Source of the DNA: Haladaptatus pallidirubidus
Lineage (GTDB): Archaea > Halobacteriota > Halobacteria > Halobacteriales > Haladaptataceae
Length of the DNA stretch: 64,000 bases
Reading direction: 5' to 3'
NCBI RefSeq assembly: GCF_020700235.1
Contig: NZ_CP085304.1
Location: 186,001 to 250,000, forward strand
Shown one piece after another: positions 1-9,004 of this stretch. The position numbers and the translations under genes are program-made. The notes under the pieces are model-generated. The model was not told where the DNA came from, did no database searches, and was given only the letters and a program-made list of their open reading frames with translations. Positions within the stretch are counted from its first letter, which is position 1; every line of letters starts with the position of its first letter.

Positions 1-108
1 CGATCAACTATACCCCACATACTCCACTCAGTGGAGTCATCATTGAATTTTTGCAAAATTCCCTTTGTAGAGGTCTACTGTCCTATAAACGTCTAAATTT
101 GATGGAAG

Positions 109-1941
109 TTATCTCATATTATGCTTTCCTTTGCGGATAGGCCAGTAGGTAGGACGGTCGAGATGCATGTCGACGTCATTCTTAGGATCTGGGAATTTCC
201 ACTGTTCAGTACTCACATACGCGATGGCTTCCCAGACCCGCGCTGGGAAATGGTGAGCGGACTGATTATACGCCCATGCAATCTCTGTTATGAGTTTTTT
301 ACGTTGTGCTTCGTCGCTTGCCACGCCTAACTCTGAAATCTTCTTGCGGACGTCGACCGTTTGAATCGATCCGTTAGGGTTGCCTGCTGGCATTGGGATA
401 TCGACTTTACTAGGAACAGGATACCCGTCGCTGTCTTTTCGGTCATAGAAGTGAGTCTGGAAGTTGGCGTACGGAAGATTGGCGCCGCCACCTCCCCAGT
501 TACAGGCTGCAAGATCGAAATTTCCGTTCGGGATTGTTTCCCCGAAGAATGTGGAGTCCTCTTGCTGTGTCTGTTCAACTTTGATTCCAAATTGCTCTAG
601 ATCAGCAGACACTGCCTGTGCGACAGACAACCATGTTGCGGCGGTATGCGACTTTACAGAGAGCGTCCACCGATTTCCATCGGGGGTATGCCAAGCTTCT
701 CCATTCTTTTTGAACCCTTCTTTCTTTAGTAGTTCAGTAGCACGTTTGTGATTTGGCTCTTTGTATGCGTATTTCTCGAAACTATCCAATTTATCACCGA
801 TTATCTCCTTCGCTTTATTTGGCATTATGCCTGTTGGGGTTGGAATCGACCCGTATAGATCAGAGGGTCCAGGCATCGCCATACGTAGGTGTTTACGTGT
901 GATTACATGCCCAAGCGCTTTACGAACCAGTCGGTTGTCAAAATATTTAGTTTTTGAAATATTAAGAATAACACCTTCGCCGACGAATCCCGGATGTGTA
1001 GTGACGTGACCTTGCGGGAATCTATCTAACTGTTCAGGTTGAGGATCGGTTTGGGGAGTCCCATCAATTTCCTTATTGATGATAAATTGTGGAACAGCAC
1101 TTCCGCCTGGTGATAGTCGGAGGCCGTACTTTGGAAGGTTTATATCATCAGCAGTAATATATGGATTGGCGTAGTCCTCGAACTTGGTTAGGATGTACTT
1201 ATTGTCCGTGATTTTGTTATGCTTGAAGGGCCCGTTCCCCATTGGTTTGTCAAGTTTGAACTGGAGGAGTTCCTCCTGCACGGCTTTCTTATCAGCTTCT
1301 GATTTCGCTTCTTGGAACTTCTTCGCATATTCACCGAAGATCGAATTGGGCATATCGACTGGTCGGTCGAATAGCTCAACAAGCAGAATTTCTTCGTTTA
1401 CTGGTCCAGATAGAGTGAATTCTACCGTCTTGTCATCGACGACCTTTACGTCCTTGAGGAAATTCCAGACAGACATCTCTAACCCTTTTTCGATGAGAAA
1501 CTGGTTTTCGATGTCTTTGGCCGTCACAGGATTTCCATTATGCCACATATGATTTTTACTAATATTCACAGTGACAACGGCACCCTCTTCCATTTTATCT
1601 GGTAGCTTCCAGTCCTCAGCGATCATGGGGTGCCAATTTTTATCCTTGCTATAATAGTCATACTTAGCAAACATATCGTATGCCAATGACGCTACGTTTT
1701 CGCCATAGTTCTGAGGCCGCATTCGATTGAATTGCGCATCCTGAGGAGGGATGTTCATGTAGGAGGTGAATTCGTTGTCCTTACCGTTGCTACCATTACT
1801 GTTCGGACTATACTGCTGTCCACCGCAACCCGCGATCCCAGCTATTCCCGCAGAACCAACGGCCCCAAGAAACTTCCGACGGTTAAATGCAGCTGGCATC
1901 TTACTGTCTGACTTTAAATCGCCATTGTCGTACGATGGCAT
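109..1941 (-). CDS. ABC transporter substrate-binding lipoprotein, family 5 (SBP_bac_5)
   Basis: Predicted extracellular solute receptor (peptide/oligosaccharide type) of an ABC importer. The N-terminus carries a twin-arginine signal (RRKFLG, residues 21-26) followed by a small hydrophobic stretch and a lipobox ending in Cys39, so export by Tat and lipid anchoring are expected. The body has family-5 features such as a WHNGNPVTAKDI segment near residue 133. Length (610 aa) is at the long end for the family. The first Met is favoured because a TATA-like box lies about 27 bases upstream, giving a leaderless transcript; Met15 is an alternative. No permease or ATPase genes are in view; they would lie to the left. 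An IS4 insertion begins directly upstream of its promoter. Substrate is not known. Confidence 0.9.
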   Translation of the reverse strand: MPSYDNGDLKSDSKMPAAFNRRKFLGAVGSAGIAGIAGCGGQQYSPNSNGSNGKDNEFTSYMNIPPQDAQFNRMRPQNYGENVASLAYDMFAKYDYYSKDKNWHPMIAEDWKLPDKMEEGAVVTVNISKNHMWHNGNPVTAKDIENQFLIEKGLEMSVWNFLKDVKVVDDKTVEFTLSGPVNEEILLVELFDRPVDMPNSIFGEYAKKFQEAKSEADKKAVQEELLQFKLDKPMGNGPFKHNKITDNKYILTKFEDYANPYITADDINLPKYGLRLSPGGSAVPQFIINKEIDGTPQTDPQPEQLDRFPQGHVTTHPGFVGEGVILNISKTKYFDNRLVRKALGHVITRKHLRMAMPGPSDLYGSIPTPTGIMPNKAKEIIGDKLDSFEKYAYKEPNHKRATELLKKEGFKKNGEAWHTPDGNRWTLSVKSHTAATWLSVAQAVSADLEQFGIKVEQTQQEDSTFFGETIPNGNFDLAACNWGGGGANLPYANFQTHFYDRKDSDGYPVPSKVDIPMPAGNPNGSIQTVDVRKKISELGVASDEAQRKKLITEIAWAYNQSAHHFPARVWEAIAYVSTEQWKFPDPKNDVDMHLDRPTYWPIRKGKHNMR

Positions 1942-1963
1942 GGCACGTAGATTGGGGGTTCTG

Positions 1964-1972
1964 TTATATAAA
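1964..1972 (-). promoter_or_regulatory. TATA-like promoter box of the solute-binding protein
   Basis: The minus strand reads TTTATATAA, centred about 27 bases before the ATG at 1941. This is the usual haloarchaeal spacing to a transcription start, so a leaderless mRNA is inferred. The IS4 target duplication (1973-1980) abuts this box, so the original upstream (BRE) element has been replaced. Confidence 0.5.
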
Positions 1973-2011
1973 TTTGTTCATCATTCGTCTTTAGCTAACC
2001 TCAGCGATTGG

Positions 2012-2819
2012 TTAAGTAGCAGTAGCGAACCGTTCTTGGAGGATTGGTCGCTGTCGATGGATCTTCTAGGCGTCCGCCGCCATCCGTTCTAACAGCGGTG
2101 GTGGAGAGTAGCCGAGGTAGTTGCTGAGTCGTTTGAGGATCCGTTGGGTGGCGACCTATCGGTCGTACACCCAGCATTCGGGCGGGAACACCGCCTCCTC
2201 ATCGGCGCACTCGATCACCAGATCCAACAACTCACGATTCACCAGCAACGTCAAAATCGCGGCATACAGTAATATCTCCACAACCGCAGGGTTGCTCGTG
2301 CCGAACTCGTCAAGGTCGTACAGCGTCTTCAGCTCTCGAAACAGGAGCACTACCTTCTACCGACACCGATAGAATGTCGCGTAAATTCGCCGGGAGGAAA
2401 GCCTTCCATAGCAGATTTGTGATGAAGAGGTGGTAGTAGTGGGCGTCCTCGTTGTGGACGCCGACGATGCAGAATCGTTTCGTATTCCACGACCGCGTGC
2501 CTGCGTACAGACCTCGTCTGAACTCCACTTCGACCTCGTAATCGATGGATGTGCGGTGGAGAGCCTCCATGACATCGAAGACCTGCTCGCCCTCCAGCGG
2601 AATGGCGCATCCGCACCATTCCCACAGATCTGCGACGATCTCCAGCTTGGTGTTGGTTTTGAGGCGACTCACGAATTAGCTGCCGTTCTCATCGGTTCGC
2701 GCGAAGCGGCGGTACTTGTAGTACGCTAAATTGTGAATCAGCAACCGGCCTTCAAGCCCCGATCCGATCTTGAACTCAGTGCTGGCGTGGGAGCGCTCGC
2801 CGGTGATGCTGATCTTCTC
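2012..2819 (-). pseudogene. IS4-family transposase, C-terminal part
   Basis: Minus-strand translation gives the DDE transposase C-terminal half: EKISITGERSH, LAYYKYRRFAR, VSRLKTNTK, then LLFRELKTLYDLDEF and GYSPPPLLERM near the end. The reading needs repair at several points: a TAA follows ENGS at about 2675 where the family has Tyr, a frame change lies near 2350, and TAG codons fall at 2156-2158 and near 2070. The final TAA is at 2012-2014. The N-terminal half continues on the far side of the IS630 insertion (3901 onward). Confidence 0.85.
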
Positions 2820-3060
2820 TAGGAACTCACGAAAGTACTCATATTCTCCGAGCGACCCGGTTAGTCCTTGACAAAGCGTAGCGACAAGCTAGCGGGAGTG
2901 AGCACGGCTCACCTCCACCAGCGGTTCAGCGACGAGACCGATCCGAAGGCGGTCAAGTGTCTATCTGTGGCGTTAGAATCCAAATCGGGGCTCTCACCAG
3001 CCAAGATCGAAGCGAAATACGGGGAGGTCGAACAGACCATTTACGCTTGGCTTAATCGGC

Positions 3061-3094
3061 TCGTGGAGCGCGACATCGATACCGCGCTCCACGA
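3061..3094. repeat. Palindrome in IS630 coding region
   Basis: Two perfectly complementary 12-base arms (3061-3072 and 3083-3094) are separated by 10 bases. They lie just after the helix-turn-helix part of the transposase remnant. Confidence 0.8.
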
Positions 3095-3481
3095 CACCCC
3101 ATATCCCACATCCCGGTCTGCCACGACTGCTGAGCCATGAGCAACATCAGCGCTTTGTCGCTGTGGTGAACGTTGCACCGAGCGAGGGTGGATATGACGC
3201 GCCGGTGTGGACGCCAACGCTCATACGCACGTATTTGGAGGAGACATTCGATATTACATACTCCCGGGAGCACTGCCGAAAGCTGCTCCACTCGGCCGGG
3301 CTGTCTAGACTTACAGCCCGGCCGCGTCACTACAAGGTCGGTTCAACCGAGCAACGACGATAGCGTGCAGAGTTCAAAAAGTGGCCGTTACTGACGGCTG
3401 ACGGCTATTGGATCGTCGCGATCGATCAGCATACGCAGGTGGTCGCTACCGAGCAAAAGCGCGGGTGGATCCCAGTGAACT

Positions 3482-3510
3482 AACGCCCGAGACCGGCAGT
3501 CTCGGGCGTT
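3482..3510. repeat. Palindrome in IS630 coding region
   Basis: Two perfectly complementary 12-base arms (3482-3493, 3499-3510) with a 5-base loop. They lie at an in-frame stop of the transposase remnant, where the reading frame also breaks. Confidence 0.8.
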
Positions 3511-3694
3511 CATGATCGGATGAACATGTTGGGCGCGGTCACCGACTATGACGACCGATTTGTTACTCTCACACCAGATTGATTCACCTCAGAAGTCGCG
3601 AAACACATTCTTCGGGAAATACAGCAGGAGTTCGGCAAGAAGTCAGTGGTCGTCTTGGACAATGCCCGCTTCTTCATCGCGAAGACGCTGAAGA

Positions 3695-3719
3695 AGTAGG
3701 CCGTTCACGGCGGCCTACC
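3695..3719. repeat. Short palindrome in IS630 coding region
   Basis: Eight-base perfect arms (3696-3703 and 3711-3718) with a 7-base loop. The left arm contains the TAG that interrupts the transposase catalytic core. Confidence 0.6.
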
Positions 3720-3900
3720 TCTTACGTTCCTGCCGTCGCATTCACCGGGACTGGGCCCCCTTGAAAACTGCCGGCGGCAACTGAGAGAAGCTCGAGCCAA
3801 CCGGCTGTTTCGAACACTCGACGACGTCAAGACATATCTCGCAACTACGCTGCCAGCGCTCAACTCGCCACAGATCTATGAGTATCTCTGCTGATCCCTA

Positions 3901-4375
3901 TCGATGGTTTGGTCGGTGACGTTGTGGAGCAGGTGGAGCTTCGCTTCAGTCTGCTCCTCACAGAGTCCCTGATACTCCTCGCGCAGAAATCTGTGTATCC
4001 GCAGAATGGTTGCATCGGCAACCGTCACGTCTCTGAAGCGGTCGAACTCGTCGCTGACGGTGTGCGGGACAGCGACCTCATCGAGTTCGCGCTGGACGAG
4101 GTCGTGGAGGTACGCGACGAACAGCGGCGTCAACCACTGGTAGAAGTCGCCAGGTGAGAGTGGTTTGTCAGCGGTAGCGTTGTAGGCGCGACGGAACGGG
4201 GCGAGTGTTCGGTTCTCACCGGCGGCGAAGCCGAACACGAATGCCTACACCAGCGCCGGAATCTGTATCTCGTCGTTGCGTTCGACCACGCCGACTGCCT
4301 CGGTGTGGTCTTCCATTGCGGTCGATGAAAAGAGCGTAGTAAGCCGTCGTTCAATTCTAGACGAGGAGGGGTCAT
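3901..4375 (-). pseudogene. IS4-family transposase, N-terminal part
   Basis: Minus-strand fragments: SSRIERRLTTLF, EAVGVVERNDEIQIPALV, then a TAG at about 4245 where the family has Trp, then AFVFGFAAGENRTLA, SPGDFYQWLTPLF, VADATILRIHRFL and KLHLLHNVTDQTI. The frame continues directly into the C-terminal part once the IS630 element is removed. The true start is not clear; a plausible region is 4370-4380. Confidence 0.8.
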
Positions 4376-4464
4376 GAGTCGCACTGAATCCTTCATTTCG
4401 ATTACGAATCAACTTCGATTCTAGCCGAAGTCATGCGGTTTGTTCCTTAGTTAAAGACGGGTGA

Positions 4465-5126
4465 TTTGTCCATTGTCGATTTAAATATGCAGAAACTGGA
4501 TTTCAACTCAGTCATTCCCATAAACACTTGTTTTTCATTATAGAATTGACGCTCAAGGAGCAGAAGAACAAATCGTTTAGATCATGCCAACTGAAGGGAA
4601 AGACTGTGGTCTTCTTCGAATGCCTGCGTTCAGTTAGAGACTGTAAAAGCAAAGTCAAAATATCCTGTTTCAATCTAAACAGGCTACAATATGGCCATAT
4701 GAGGCCAGCAAAGCAATCTAATGGGCCTACATTGCGCATGTTCTGTATTAATGAATACGATTCTCGAATGGGGTGTAGTGACCTCTGATTTTGGCTACTG
4801 TATTTCCTGAAATGAACTGTATTATATATTATTTATATATTTGTTATAGAAAGTTCGCTCTTGACTGACTGAGAATCATACTGGTTGCGTACTACTCAGA
4901 GAAGTACAGATAAATATGGCCCACATAGAATACCAACACTACAATTGTTATGGGGACGTAGATCCGTATCACCTTTTTCTTGAAAACCAATGTGATTACA
5001 TCGTCTGGTATACAATCATTCTTGCTGTGTATGGTGTTGAAGATATCTAATTTTAAAACTTTATTATAATATTATACATTATTATATATTTAATTGGTAT
5101 TGCATTATCTTTCCTGTTCTTAATTA
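4465..5126. other. AT-rich intergenic region
   Basis: Apart from the IS4 target duplication at its left edge and one small possible ORF (4916-5050), no gene, RNA or repeat was recognised. The stretch around 4800-4860 and 5040-5110 is extremely AT-rich. Confidence 0.5.
4916..5050 (+). CDS. Possible 44-residue protein, unknown
   Basis: A small ATG-to-TAA frame encodes an aromatic- and acid-rich peptide (for example DVDPYHLFLENQCDYIVWY) ending in a short hydrophobic stretch (TIILAVYGV). The composition looks protein-like, but there is no family recognition and no clear promoter. It may be the 3' remnant of a longer gene. Treat as tentative. Confidence 0.3.
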   Translation: MAHIEYQHYNCYGDVDPYHLFLENQCDYIVWYTIILAVYGVEDI

Positions 5127-5613
5127 GTGAATTCAATAAGGTGGGCCGTGTGCTCTGCGTGGAATTTCTTTTGGGATCTTCTGGAGCGGGAAGCATTACT
5201 CGAGTCGGCGATGGAACTTGGAATCCAATTTTACTTGGCGGGAGTATCCTCGTTGAGTTTCGCTTCTATTCTCGCTAGTCAGGTTGTCAAACGCAGTCGC
5301 ACTACCGTCCACAACTAGATACAGAAGGCTAACCTACGACTCTCCGGGGATCGATGCCCGAATCGCGTCCCGACTGACGGGACTGTAATTGGGTCAACGA
5401 TCAGCGATACTGGTTGTACACGGCTGTTGATCCACCACAAACCGTCTGCTACATGCGCACGTTTTCTCAACAGATCCTTCTCCCAGATCGAGATGTAGCT
5501 CACAAATTTGTGCGAGAAATATTTCATCGACGGTGAACTCTTTCTGGTAGAAGTGCTCTATAGCCGCAGGCGACTTGAGACCATGTGGGTACCGATTCCA
5601 TCGTGCACCCATA
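5127..5613 (+). pseudogene. IS6-family transposase remnant
   Basis: Degraded haloarchaeal IS6-type transposase: an N-terminal MELGIQFYLAGVSSLSF segment equivalent to MKLGIQLHLTGLSLSDT in the copy at 12055, then SRTTVHN, a TAG replacing Trp, IQKANLRLSG and TDGTVIG (from VDETVI). Beyond about 5400 only scraps such as REKYFIDGELFLV remain. Frameshifts are frequent and terminal repeats were not found. Confidence 0.7.
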
Positions 5614-5615
5614 GG

Positions 5616-6029
5616 TTTCGATGAGTTTTCTTATTATGAATAAGAGTTCCTCAATGTTGAAATCTTTAACACGATAAATGAATTCAAGAACCGAACAACT
5701 TAGTATACTAAAATATTTAATCTCCTACAATTTCATCGGGCTTAATTGCAAACTCGTTGTAGACTCGTACCTAGTTGCCAGAGATTAGTACGTTTCCGGA
5801 ATGAACCGTATAGAAACAGATGACTACTATTTCACTGGAAGAGATGCTCTTAAATGGTAACCGAAGTCGGATCTCACCAGTCGTTACTATCGACTATAGT
5901 TCTGATTAAAAATTTGTTTTAAACATTCATTATCTACTAGAAAAGATTTGGATCACTGTCGAAGTACTCCATACTTCAGCCAATGAGTAGGGATCCGTCC
6001 TCGTCGGTTACTCAGTCTGGATCCCACTT
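5616..6029. other. AT-rich intergenic region
   Basis: No gene, RNA or repeat recognised between the IS6 remnant and the end of the TIM-barrel isomerase gene. Confidence 0.4.
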
Positions 6030-6776
6030 TTATATAGAATTGAGATATTCCGCACCAACCTTGATCGATCTTGCAGGATCCGTTGGGGTGTCATATTCGT
6101 AAATGAGCCATTCTGCACCGGCTTCGCGTGCCGCGACCGCACAGCCGTTCATGTCAACGTCCCCCTCACCGATTTCTCGGAAACATTCGTTTCGGGGTGC
6201 GCTCTCATCTACGTCCTTCATATGAATAAGCGGCATTCGATCCCCATGTGTTTCAATAAGATCTATTGGACTCCGTCCAGCGTAGTGCGCCCACCCGACA
6301 TCTAGTTCAATGCCAATATCTGTTCTCTCGATGAGTGCCTCAAATCCTGTGAGACCATCAGCTAGTTCGATGAATTCATGCTCGTGATTATGATAATGAA
6401 GCCTCCAGTCAATCTCGTCAAGCGTTCTCGAGAGACTGGATAAACGTGCTGCTGTTTCTTCAACGGCCGCAGCTGATTCAAAGTCTTCTGCAGGGAGATG
6501 GGGAATCACCGCGTCATTCACATCAAGGGGTTCATATGCGGAAAGAGCCTTCTTGATTCGGTTTTCGATATCATCGACGCTTATGTGCGCCCCGGTGGTT
6601 TCGAGACCGGTTTCTGCGAGTTTTTCCCGTATTGTCGTTGGGTCTGCATTGAGCGGTGTGTGACGTCCAGAAAATTGGATTCCATCATATCCGGCGTTGG
6701 ATACGCGATCTATGACCTCTTCTACTGAAGCATCTAGGTCACGTATACTATATACATTAATGGCTGTCTGTACCAT
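6030..6776 (-). CDS. Sugar phosphate isomerase/epimerase family (TIM barrel)
   Basis: Xylose-isomerase-like TIM-barrel protein (AP_endonuc_2 fold), 248 aa, probably an isomerase, epimerase or dehydratase acting on a sugar or inositol derivative. Visible family marks: GYDGIQFSGRH early in the barrel, LHYHNHEHEF near the middle, IGIELDVGWAHYAG, and PLIHMKDVDE toward the end, which supply the acidic and His metal ligands. The start is taken at MVQTAINVYS because the longer upstream frame (to 7079) runs antisense through the neighbouring oxidoreductase and is not protein-like. The gene lies 118 bases downstream of the Gfo/Idh/MocA oxidoreductase on the same strand, a common pairing in sugar catabolism. 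The actual substrate is not determined. Confidence 0.85.
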   Translation of the reverse strand: MVQTAINVYSIRDLDASVEEVIDRVSNAGYDGIQFSGRHTPLNADPTTIREKLAETGLETTGAHISVDDIENRIKKALSAYEPLDVNDAVIPHLPAEDFESAAAVEETAARLSSLSRTLDEIDWRLHYHNHEHEFIELADGLTGFEALIERTDIGIELDVGWAHYAGRSPIDLIETHGDRMPLIHMKDVDESAPRNECFREIGEGDVDMNGCAVAAREAGAEWLIYEYDTPTDPARSIKVGAEYLNSI

Positions 6777-6894
6777 ATCATGAGGATCATCGGGAGTAAT
6801 ATCGGTCTTACGGTTCCGACAGGCTTGAAATGACTTCTGACCATGATTCGTAGCGCGATTCTCGACTGGCTGAAGACCAGTCGAGCCACGTCCC

Positions 6895-7959
6895 TTAGTT
6901 GCCGTTTGGATGGGGGTGGAGTTCTCCAGCCTCAACCATCTCTTGAAGAGGATTATCGTCAATATCAAGTGGGAATTCAACACGTCTACGTGCTCGAACC
7001 GATTCGTACGCTCCAAAGATGAGTTCCATTGCTCGAAGCGCATTATCGGCCGATAATTCCGGATCAGTACCATTATCAATACATTTCACGATATGTTCGA
7101 TACCTTTGGCAACGGCGTTATTCGAGACGATGTCTACAGTTGTCCACTCTTCGTCACCCACCGGTCTGTATCGGAGGTTCTCCTTTCCCGCTACTTCGAT
7201 CATACCTTCAGTACAATCTAATCGGTGCTTGCAACCAACCAAATCCGGCCCGAAATTTTGACTGCCCGTCGAACATAGTCCGTGGACTCCATTATCGTAT
7301 CTCCAAAGAGCCATTGCTTGGTTCTCGTTGTGTGATCCATAGCGAATATCCTCAACTCGATAATCCAGACCCCCCATTACCCACTCTGGATCCCGTTCAT
7401 CATTATAGAAGTTCGCAAGATCGATTAAGTGAGTTCCCCAATCGAATAAGTTCTTTGCAGACATTTCGACGCGTTTGAGCTCCCCAACAACACCCTCTTC
7501 TAGAATTTTCTTCGCATGTCGCCACTCTGGTGCGAAACGGCGCTGATGATTAAAGGTGAGTTGAACATCGTGCATTTTACAAACAGTAGTCATCTGTTTG
7601 CTATCCCTCCACGTGTTAGCCATCGGTTTTTCGCAATGAATTGCAGTGACCACATCAGTCTTGGCCGCATCAATAACGATGTCGGCGTGAGTGGGAACGG
7701 GAGTGGCAATAGACACAATATCTGGCTCAGTCTTCTGCAACATCTCATCAAAGTTCTCGAATACATTCTGATGGGGTATGCCGAATTCGTCCGCGAACGC
7801 AGTAGCGTTCTCACGTACGATGTCTGCACACGCATGGAGTCGACAGTTGCTAAGCCTCTGGTATCCGTCTGCATGGCGATATGCCATCGCGGCACTCTCG
7901 CCCCATACAGGATTGTCCGGTTCAGGTCCTGTCCCGATGAATGCGACCTTAAAACTCAT
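6895..7959 (-). CDS. Gfo/Idh/MocA family oxidoreductase
   Basis: NAD(P)-dependent sugar or inositol dehydrogenase type protein, 354 aa, normal length. The N-terminal Rossmann domain has the dinucleotide loop GTGPEP (residues 9-14) and the family motif CEKPMA (about 130), followed by the alpha/beta substrate domain with FNHQRRFAP and WGTHLIDLANFY. Upstream on the minus strand is a TATA-like TTTATTTA about 30 bases before the ATG and a GAAGGA ribosome-binding sequence. It is likely transcribed with the TIM-barrel gene at 6030-6776. The sequence includes the unusual early GESAAMAYRHADGY seen in a subgroup of the family. Substrate unknown. Confidence 0.88.
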   Translation of the reverse strand: MSFKVAFIGTGPEPDNPVWGESAAMAYRHADGYQRLSNCRLHACADIVRENATAFADEFGIPHQNVFENFDEMLQKTEPDIVSIATPVPTHADIVIDAAKTDVVTAIHCEKPMANTWRDSKQMTTVCKMHDVQLTFNHQRRFAPEWRHAKKILEEGVVGELKRVEMSAKNLFDWGTHLIDLANFYNDERDPEWVMGGLDYRVEDIRYGSHNENQAMALWRYDNGVHGLCSTGSQNFGPDLVGCKHRLDCTEGMIEVAGKENLRYRPVGDEEWTTVDIVSNNAVAKGIEHIVKCIDNGTDPELSADNALRAMELIFGAYESVRARRRVEFPLDIDDNPLQEMVEAGELHPHPNGN

Positions 7960-8258
7960 GTTGTCCTTCGATGATGTGTGATACTCATAAATAAACTTTC
8001 GCCATCTAGTATACGTAGGTCTATTCTTCTAGTTAATAGTTTCTAATAATTTATTTATTTAGTATAAGAATAAAATTTATAAATACTATATCTAATAGAA
8101 GGAATATAATAACGTGGCCAATAGTGGCTCGTATTCATCAAAAATCGATAGAAAACATTATACGTAGTTCCGATTCTGTTTTCATGCCTTTGATTCTACT
8201 TCCGGTTTCAGAGATTGAGTTGAAGTCGAGAACGGGTTGGTGAAGATGAAAGAAACGC
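7960..8258. other. AT-rich upstream region
   Basis: Holds the presumed promoter of the oxidoreductase (TATA-like box around 7986-7994) and a very AT-rich tract (8030-8115). No gene recognised. Confidence 0.4.
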
Positions 8259-8845
8259 TCACCCATGTGAGCGTCCTGTTGGCACTCTGTTATCATACTC
8301 AGGCACGACAGGAACAGTTTGACCGAGCGCGTCGAATGACGCGCTCTTGGTAGTAGCCACGATTAGCGAGAATAGCATCGCTCTCGAAAGGAAGAGTCTC
8401 GACGAGGTCGAGGACGACGTTATAGCGAATGTAAGTGGTTTCTTGATGTCGAGGACGAACACGGTACAATACCGGTGACACTTGGTGGTGCCGTCGCGGG
8501 TCGCAGCCGATGGGGAACGAATTGAGGTCGGTGGTGAGGAGTAAGTGACTGTCCGCGGCGAGCGACACGGAGCCAAAGTTATTGTTGGAAATCGACGTGT
8601 AGAGCCACCGTGAGACCGATCCAGTGATGGTGTTCCTCCGTCATCTCATTGAGAAACACATCGTTGCCAACGCTGAGTTTCTGGTTGATGCTTCGGGCAA
8701 TCCGACTGACCCTCTTTCGCCAAATAATTGAGCGGTCAGCTAAACTACTGCAAGCGAAAACATCGAGAAGTGCTTTCAGACCGTGACAATGCGGATTGAC
8801 AGCTTCCACTCGTGCTGGCGGGGCAGTCAATCCAGCACTCGTCAC
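8259..8845 (-). pseudogene. Degenerate DDE transposase remnant
   Basis: Minus-strand fragments in different frames resemble a haloarchaeal DDE transposase: RSIIWRKRVSRIARSIN, then SAATRDGTTKCHRYCTVFVLDIKKPLT and, in another frame, VVLDLVETLPFESDAIL followed by ANRGYYQERVIRRAR. These correspond to the catalytic-core segments of the family (acidic residue before RGYY/RGFY). At least two frame changes separate them. N- and C-termini and inverted repeats were not located, so the exact IS family is left open. Confidence 0.55.
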
Positions 8846-9004
8846 TGGTTACGTCGGTAGACTCCACTACAACTACGATCGACTGAATCAGCCACTCGAC
8901 GAATGAACGCCTGCTGAGGAGGTTTAGAACTAGATAGTACCCCCGTCAGAGTTGACTCACCGAAACATACATAATGCCATGATTCTAACTTCGCCATTGT
9001 TAGA

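Larger units (their letters stand above)
2868..3895 (+). pseudogene. IS630-family transposase (broken)
   Basis: Fragments in order: helix-turn-helix domain (KYGEVEQTIYAWLNRL), winged-helix segment GYDAPVWTPTLIRTYLEETF, then the DDE core with VVAIDQ-like strand residues (WIVAIDQHTQ), VVLDNARFF and a proline-rich FLPSHSPGLGPLE with the expected acidic residue. Stops and frame changes lie near 3140, 3361, 3481, 3580 and 3697. It is related to, but distinct from, the IS630 copy at 17861. Start is TTG at 2868, uncertain. Confidence 0.85.
2820..3900 (+). mobile_element. IS630-family element nested in IS4
   Basis: The boundaries are set by continuity of the host IS4 reading frame. Joining 2819 to 3903 restores DQTI-EKISIT exactly, with TC (2818-2819 and 3901-3902) present twice as the duplicated target. 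Both ends begin with TA, and the outer about 20 bases form a weak inverted repeat. The element therefore inserted into an already resident IS4 copy. Confidence 0.8.
1981..4464 (-). mobile_element. IS4-family (ISH8-like) element interrupted by an IS630 element
   Basis: Terminal inverted repeats of about 18 bases match at 15 positions (1981-1998 against 4447-4464 reversed). They are flanked by near-identical 8-base direct repeats, TTTGTTCA at 1973-1980 and TTTGTCCA at 4465-4472, consistent with an IS4-type target duplication. Removing the nested IS630 (2820-3900 plus one copy of the duplicated TC) leaves about 1.4 kb, the size expected for ISH8-like elements. The transposase reads on the minus strand and is broken by several stops, so the element is dead unless complemented. 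Confidence 0.8.

Noticed and set aside
2079..2095. Candidate IS4 inverted repeat (CCATCCGTTCTAACAG)
   Set aside because: It lies in transposase coding sequence (LLERMAADA); better-matching ends with target duplications were found at 1981 and 4464.
6777..7079. N-terminal extension of the TIM-barrel isomerase to 7079
   Set aside because: It runs in a second frame through the 3' end of the oxidoreductase gene and is not protein-like; MVQTAINVYS at 6776 matches the family start.
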